The translations under genes and the position numbers were made by a program. From DASYPQ01 sp041488095 (GTDB lineage Bacteria; Planctomycetota; UBA1135; GCA-002686595), in NCBI GenBank assembly GCA_041488095.1, contig JBGPOP010000005.1, positions 62,001-126,000 of the forward strand: 64,000 nucleotides of DNA, written 5' to 3'. This document shows, piece after piece, positions 60,632 through 64,000 of this stretch. The notes under the pieces are model-generated. The model was not told the DNA's origin. It saw nothing but the letters and a program-made list of their open reading frames with translations, and did not search any database. How positions within the stretch are numbered: the stretch's first letter is position 1; the number at the start of each line of letters is the position of its first letter.

Positions 60632-61850
60632 GCCGGCCGCGGCTCAGCGGAGAGATCTCGTACCCCCCGCGGGTGCCCTGCGCCTGGCGATCGCCGGCGG
60701 AGGCACCGGCGGACACCTCGTGCCCGGCGTGAACCTGTGCTTGCGCGCGCTCGCCCAGAGGGACCCGGGAGGGGAAGCCGATCTCGCCGACGTCCTGTGG
60801 CTGACGACCGGCCGCGCGGTCGAGGAGCGTGTGCTCGCAGGGATCGACGAGAAGCTCGCGAGGATCTCCTGGGAGCGCGTGGTCCTCGCGCTCGAGCCGC
60901 GGGGAGGAGGGGCGCCCTCGCGCCCGGCGCTCCTCTGGCGCACCGCGCCCGCCGTGCTGCGCGCGCGGCGCGCTCTCTCGTCCCGCGGCTCGCAGGTGAT
61001 GCTCGGGCTCGGCGGGTTCACCTGCCTGCCGGCGGTGCTGGCCGCGCGATCGCTCGGGCTCCCCGTGGCGCTGCTCGAGATGAACGCGGCGAACGGCTCG
61101 GCCACGCGCTGGCTCGCGCCCTTCGCGAAGCAGGTCTTCCACGCTTGGCGCGGGACGATGCCGACGCGGGAGGAGAGCGACTCGGAACACGGAGCGTCCC
61201 ACACCTTCGTCGGACCCCCGCTCTCCCCCGAGTTCGACGGCCGGGAGATTTCGGTCGCCGAGGAGGCGGGCGCGCGGTCCGAGCTGGGCTTCGATCCCGA
61301 CCGCCCGCTGCTGCTCGTGCTGGGGGGGAGCCAGGGAGCGACCGCGTTGAACCGGTTCGTGCGCACGCACGCGCCCGCGCTCGTGGGGAGCGGCGTGCAG
61401 ATCCTCCACCAGACCGGTCCGGGGAAGCTCGAGGAGGGCTGCGAGAAGTTCACCGGCTACCGCGCGGTCGAGTACGTCGCCCCGGTCCACCGCGCGCTGT
61501 GCGCAGCCACGCTGGTGCTCTCCCGCGGCGGTGCCTCGACGCTCGCGGAGATCGCCGCCAGCGGCCGGCCCGCCGTCGTCGTGCCCTATCCGCACCACCC
61601 CGATCGGCACCAGGAGCGCAACGCGCACGAGCTCGGCGAGGGCGTGCGCGTCGTCTCCGAGGAGCGCCTTTCGGTGTCCTTGCGCGTCGAGATCGAGCGA
61701 TTGTGTTCGTCCGGCTCGCGCGGAGAGCGGGAGCGCATGAGCCGCGCCCTGCGCGCGGCCGTGCCGGTCGACGCCTCGGCGCGGTTGCTCTCGAGCCTGC
61801 TCGAGCTCGCGCGCAAGAAAACAACTCGGCGCGCGGGAGGATCCGCGTGA
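60552..61850 (+). CDS. murG: lipid II synthase MurG
   Basis: 432 aa from TTG 60552, which has GGAGGA five bases upstream; GTG 60582 is the only other in-frame option before the conserved core. It would therefore overlap the preceding gene by 80 nt. MurG adds GlcNAc to lipid I. The N-terminal loop is IAGGGTGGHLVPGVNL, then GLGGFTCLPAVLAA and LLEMNAANG. The donor domain has VLGGSQGATALNRF and LSRGGASTLAEIAASGRPAVVVPYPH. The ~40-residue N-terminal extension is unusual. Confidence 0.93.
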   Translation: MASIGTFPPGVPTSSPLETSRSSSPAEPAAAQRRDLVPPAGALRLAIAGGGTGGHLVPGVNLCLRALAQRDPGGEADLADVLWLTTGRAVEERVLAGIDEKLARISWERVVLALEPRGGGAPSRPALLWRTAPAVLRARRALSSRGSQVMLGLGGFTCLPAVLAARSLGLPVALLEMNAANGSATRWLAPFAKQVFHAWRGTMPTREESDSEHGASHTFVGPPLSPEFDGREISVAEEAGARSELGFDPDRPLLLVLGGSQGATALNRFVRTHAPALVGSGVQILHQTGPGKLEEGCEKFTGYRAVEYVAPVHRALCAATLVLSRGGASTLAEIAASGRPAVVVPYPHHPDRHQERNAHELGEGVRVVSEERLSVSLRVEIERLCSSGSRGERERMSRALRAAVPVDASARLLSSLLELARKKTTRRAGGSA

Positions 61851-63415
61851 CACCCGAAGCCACCCGGGCGAGCGCCCCCGCCGCGCTGTTCCCCGCCCCG
61901 GCCGCGACCCGGAGCGCAGCCTTCGATCGGATGGCGGGCGGTGAGCGCGCGCTCGTGCCCGGCATCCCTGCGCGCGTGCACCTCCTCGGAGCCGGTGGCG
62001 CAGGCCTCTCGGGCGCGGCCCTGATCCTGCTCGCCCATGGCCACCGCATCAGCGGGCACGACAAGGCCGACTCGCGTTTCGTCGCCGCGCTGCGCGTTCT
62101 CGGTGCGCGGGTCGACCTCGGTCCGAGCCGCGCGGAGACGCTCCCCGCCGATGCGCAGATCGTGGCGCGATCGGTCGCCGTGCCTGAAGACGATCCGCAG
62201 GTGAGCGAGGCGCTCCGCCGCGGCCTGAGCGTCTTGAAGTACAGCCAGCTCCTGGCCCTGATCGCCCCGGCGCGGCGGACGCTCGCGGTGTCGGGCACGC
62301 ACGGCAAGACCACCACGAGCTGGATGCTCTTCTGGGCGCTGCGCGGCATCGCGGCTCTGGCCGCGGAGTCCGCGCCCGGCGCCTTGTCCCGGGCTCTGCC
62401 GGGTGCCGTGATCGGCGGAGCCTGCCGCACGCTGCGCGCCAACGCCGTCGCGCCGGGGGAGCTGGGCTGGTTCGCCTGCGAGGCCTGCGAGTACGACCGC
62501 TCCTTCCTGAACCTCGAGCCCGAGGGTGCGATCGTGACGAACATCGAGGCGGACCATCTCGACTACTACGGGAGCCTCGAGGCCATCCAGGAGGCCTTCG
62601 CGCGCTTCGTCGACCGAGTGCACCCCGAGGGACTCGTGGTCGTCGGCCGCGAGGTGCCCGCGAGCGTCGTCGCGGCGAGTCCGTGCCCGGTGTGGCGCCT
62701 GGGCCGCGAGATCGACGTCGACCTCGTGTCCGAGAGCCACGGCTTCTTCCGCTTCCGGCTGCGCGGCCCGGGCTGGGCGACCGGCGAGATCGCGCTCGCC
62801 GTCCCGGGCTCGTTCAACGTCGACAACGCGGCGCTCGCGCTGGCTCTTGCGATCGGGATGGCCGGCGGCGAGGAGCGGAAAGACGTCGCGCGATCGATCG
62901 AGGCCGCGACGCGCGCGGTGTCGAAGTACACCGGGGCGGAGCGGCGCTTCGAGCCCTGGGGGACGGCGGGAGGCGTCGAGGTCTACCACGACTACGCCCA
63001 CCATCCGACCGAGGTGCGGGTGACGATCGAGGCCGCGCGGCGTGCGCTGCCGGGAAAGCCCTTGCACGTGCTGTTCCAGCCGCACCAGCACAGCCGGACG
63101 GCGAGGTTCCTGGACGAGTTCGTCGAGAGCCTGCGCGGAGCCGACCGGGTCGTCGTCGCCGACGTGTACGGAGCGCGGGCGCACATCGACACGAAGGCGG
63201 CGGGGGCGGAGGAGCTCGTCGCTCGCCTGACGCGGGCCGGAGTGGCCGCCGAGTGCGGCGGGTCGCCGGCCGCGAGCGTGAAGAAGTTGTGCGCGGGCTT
63301 GTGCGGAGGGTCCGCGGCGCTGATCCTGGGCGCGGGCGACATCGACCTCGTCAAAGATGACCTCCTTGAAGAGCTGGCCTTGCGCGGCCTTGTCCAACGC
63401 CGACCTGTCGGGTAG
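61847..63415 (+). CDS. murC: UDP-MurNAc:L-alanine ligase MurC
   Basis: 522 aa from GTG 61847, which overlaps the murG stop (GTGA) behind GGGAGG. MurC attaches L-Ala to UDP-MurNAc. The N-terminal Rossmann motif is LLGAGGAGLSGAAL, and the ATP loop is VSGTHGKTTTSW. The central domain carries ACEYDRSFL, TNIEADHLDYYG and FNVDNAALAL. The C-terminal domain has YDYAHHPTEV-type residues (YHDYAHHPTEVRV) and FQPHQHSRT. An N-terminal extension of about 40 residues precedes the Rossmann fold. Confidence 0.95.
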   Translation: MTPEATRASAPAALFPAPAATRSAAFDRMAGGERALVPGIPARVHLLGAGGAGLSGAALILLAHGHRISGHDKADSRFVAALRVLGARVDLGPSRAETLPADAQIVARSVAVPEDDPQVSEALRRGLSVLKYSQLLALIAPARRTLAVSGTHGKTTTSWMLFWALRGIAALAAESAPGALSRALPGAVIGGACRTLRANAVAPGELGWFACEACEYDRSFLNLEPEGAIVTNIEADHLDYYGSLEAIQEAFARFVDRVHPEGLVVVGREVPASVVAASPCPVWRLGREIDVDLVSESHGFFRFRLRGPGWATGEIALAVPGSFNVDNAALALALAIGMAGGEERKDVARSIEAATRAVSKYTGAERRFEPWGTAGGVEVYHDYAHHPTEVRVTIEAARRALPGKPLHVLFQPHQHSRTARFLDEFVESLRGADRVVVADVYGARAHIDTKAAGAEELVARLTRAGVAAECGGSPAASVKKLCAGLCGGSAALILGAGDIDLVKDDLLEELALRGLVQRRPVG

Positions 63416-64000
63416 GACGACGATCGGCGTCGGCGGATCGGCCGAGTGGCTGCTCGAGCCGGCGACGCCGGAGGAGCTGCTGCGCGCGGTCGTCGCGGCG
63501 CGGGAGGAGGGCTTCGAGCCGAGGGTCCTCGGCGGCGGCGCGAACCTGATCGTCGGCGACGGGGTGCTGCCGGGGGTGGTGATCGCGACGGACCGGATGC
63601 AGCGAGCGTTCCGGCTCGCGGCGAGAGTGCCGAGCGAGGAAGGTTTCCGAGCGGGGGAGATCGACGAGCGGATGTCGCAGGCGCCGCGTGAGGAGGACAC
63701 GCGGCTCGTCGCGTGGGCGGGCGTCTCGATGCCGCGGATCGTGTCGATGACGCAGAGGCTCGGATGGAGCGGCGTGGAGGGGCTCATCGGCGTGCCCGGG
63801 ACGCTGGGCGGCGGGATCGCGATGAACGCGGGGGGGCGGTGGGGGGAGCAGTGGGACGTGGTCGAGCGGGTGCTGCTCGTCGACGAGCGGGGAGAGTTCG
63901 TCGAGCTCTCGCGGGCGGAGTGCCGACCCAGCTATCGCAGCGGGAACCTGGGGCGCGCGATCGTCGCGAGCGCGGTGCTGCGGTTCAAGCCGGACGAGGT
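63357..64000 (+). CDS. murB: UDP-N-acetylenolpyruvylglucosamine reductase MurB (3' end outside window)
   Basis: About 214 residues are visible. MurB reduces enolpyruvyl-UDP-GlcNAc to UDP-MurNAc with FAD and NADPH. TTIGVGGSAEWLLEPATPEELL opens the FAD domain, with LGGGANLIVGD and GVEGLIGVPGTLGGGIAMNAGG further on. The catalytic region reads SYRSGNL. The ATG at 63357 would overlap murC by 59 nt and has no clear Shine-Dalgarno; TTG codons at 63366 or 63390 are alternatives. A start after the murC stop would lose conserved residues. Confidence 0.92.
   Translation, partial: MTSLKSWPCAALSNADLSGRTTIGVGGSAEWLLEPATPEELLRAVVAAREEGFEPRVLGGGANLIVGDGVLPGVVIATDRMQRAFRLAARVPSEEGFRAGEIDERMSQAPREEDTRLVAWAGVSMPRIVSMTQRLGWSGVEGLIGVPGTLGGGIAMNAGGRWGEQWDVVERVLLVDERGEFVELSRAECRPSYRSGNLGRAIVASAVLRFKPDE

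Noticed and set aside
1..64000. tRNA, rRNA, CRISPR, insertion sequence, integrase or prophage elements
   Set aside because: Scanned by eye on both strands. No tRNA-like cloverleaf end, spaced direct-repeat array, transposase, integrase or phage protein was recognised.

Overview
This is a GC-rich (about 70 %), densely packed chromosomal window with short intergenic gaps, many 1-4 nt start/stop overlaps, and GTG or TTG starts. No tRNA, rRNA, CRISPR array, insertion sequence or prophage gene was recognised. The best taxonomic clue is the 37482-37862 gene. Its first ~55 residues match the small basic signature protein of the Planctomycetes-Verrucomicrobia-Chlamydiae superphylum. ASPIC/UnbV-VCBS lipoproteins, prenyltransferase-repeat lipoproteins, TPR-secretin lipoproteins, an FtsI with a Cys-rich insert and a LysM protein inside the division/cell-wall cluster all fit a planctomycete. 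That assignment is an inference.

Layout. 1-4452 (minus): lysC-trpE-trpG-trpD, an overlapping amino-acid operon whose last gene runs off the window edge. 4555-5458 (plus): a two-gene nucleotidyltransferase-fold module. 5462-11219 (minus): a gliding-type ABC system (ATPase, permease, a double-length GldG-like protein, a DUF4340 protein), preceded by a small DUF4190 membrane protein (11244-11528). 11603-23761: two complete oligopeptide/dipeptide ABC transporters back to back, one per strand, sharing the 17091-17247 control region. 23731-31112 (minus): a HAD phosphatase, two tandem TPR-secretins and a type-4 uracil-DNA glycosylase. 31133-41945: accessory envelope genes (TPR proteins, a hydrolase-like protein without its nucleophile serine, an ASPIC/UnbV protein, a SPOR-like membrane protein, the signature small basic protein, a prenyltransferase-fold/thioredoxin-like lipoprotein), plus queE and an AmpG-like transporter. 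42095-48888: der, a small lipoprotein, three glycosyltransferases, a haem-binding-domain protein and a HEAT lipoprotein. 48930-64000 (plus): a zinc-ribbon protein, then mraZ-rsmH-ftsL-ftsI-murE-murF-mraY-ftsW-LysM-orf-murG-murC-murB, with murB truncated by the window end.

Function. The last 15 kb encodes most of cytoplasmic peptidoglycan precursor synthesis and the septal synthase pair FtsW/FtsI. MurE carries the DNPR signature of meso-diaminopimelate ligases. murD is absent from its usual place between mraY and ftsW. Upstream of mraZ lies an array of five TGGNG-like units at ~10-nt spacing, which looks like a MraZ autoregulatory operator. Much of the rest of the window is envelope-directed: peptide uptake, ABC-driven surface machinery, secretin pores and surface glycosylation.

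Most interesting for follow-up: the Cys-cluster FtsI and rearranged dcw cluster, the MraZ operator array, the twin orphan secretins, the double GldG-like protein, the tailed PVC signature protein, the Cys-less thioredoxin fused to a cyclase fold, the nucleophile-less TPR-hydrolase, and the nucleotidyltransferase pair.
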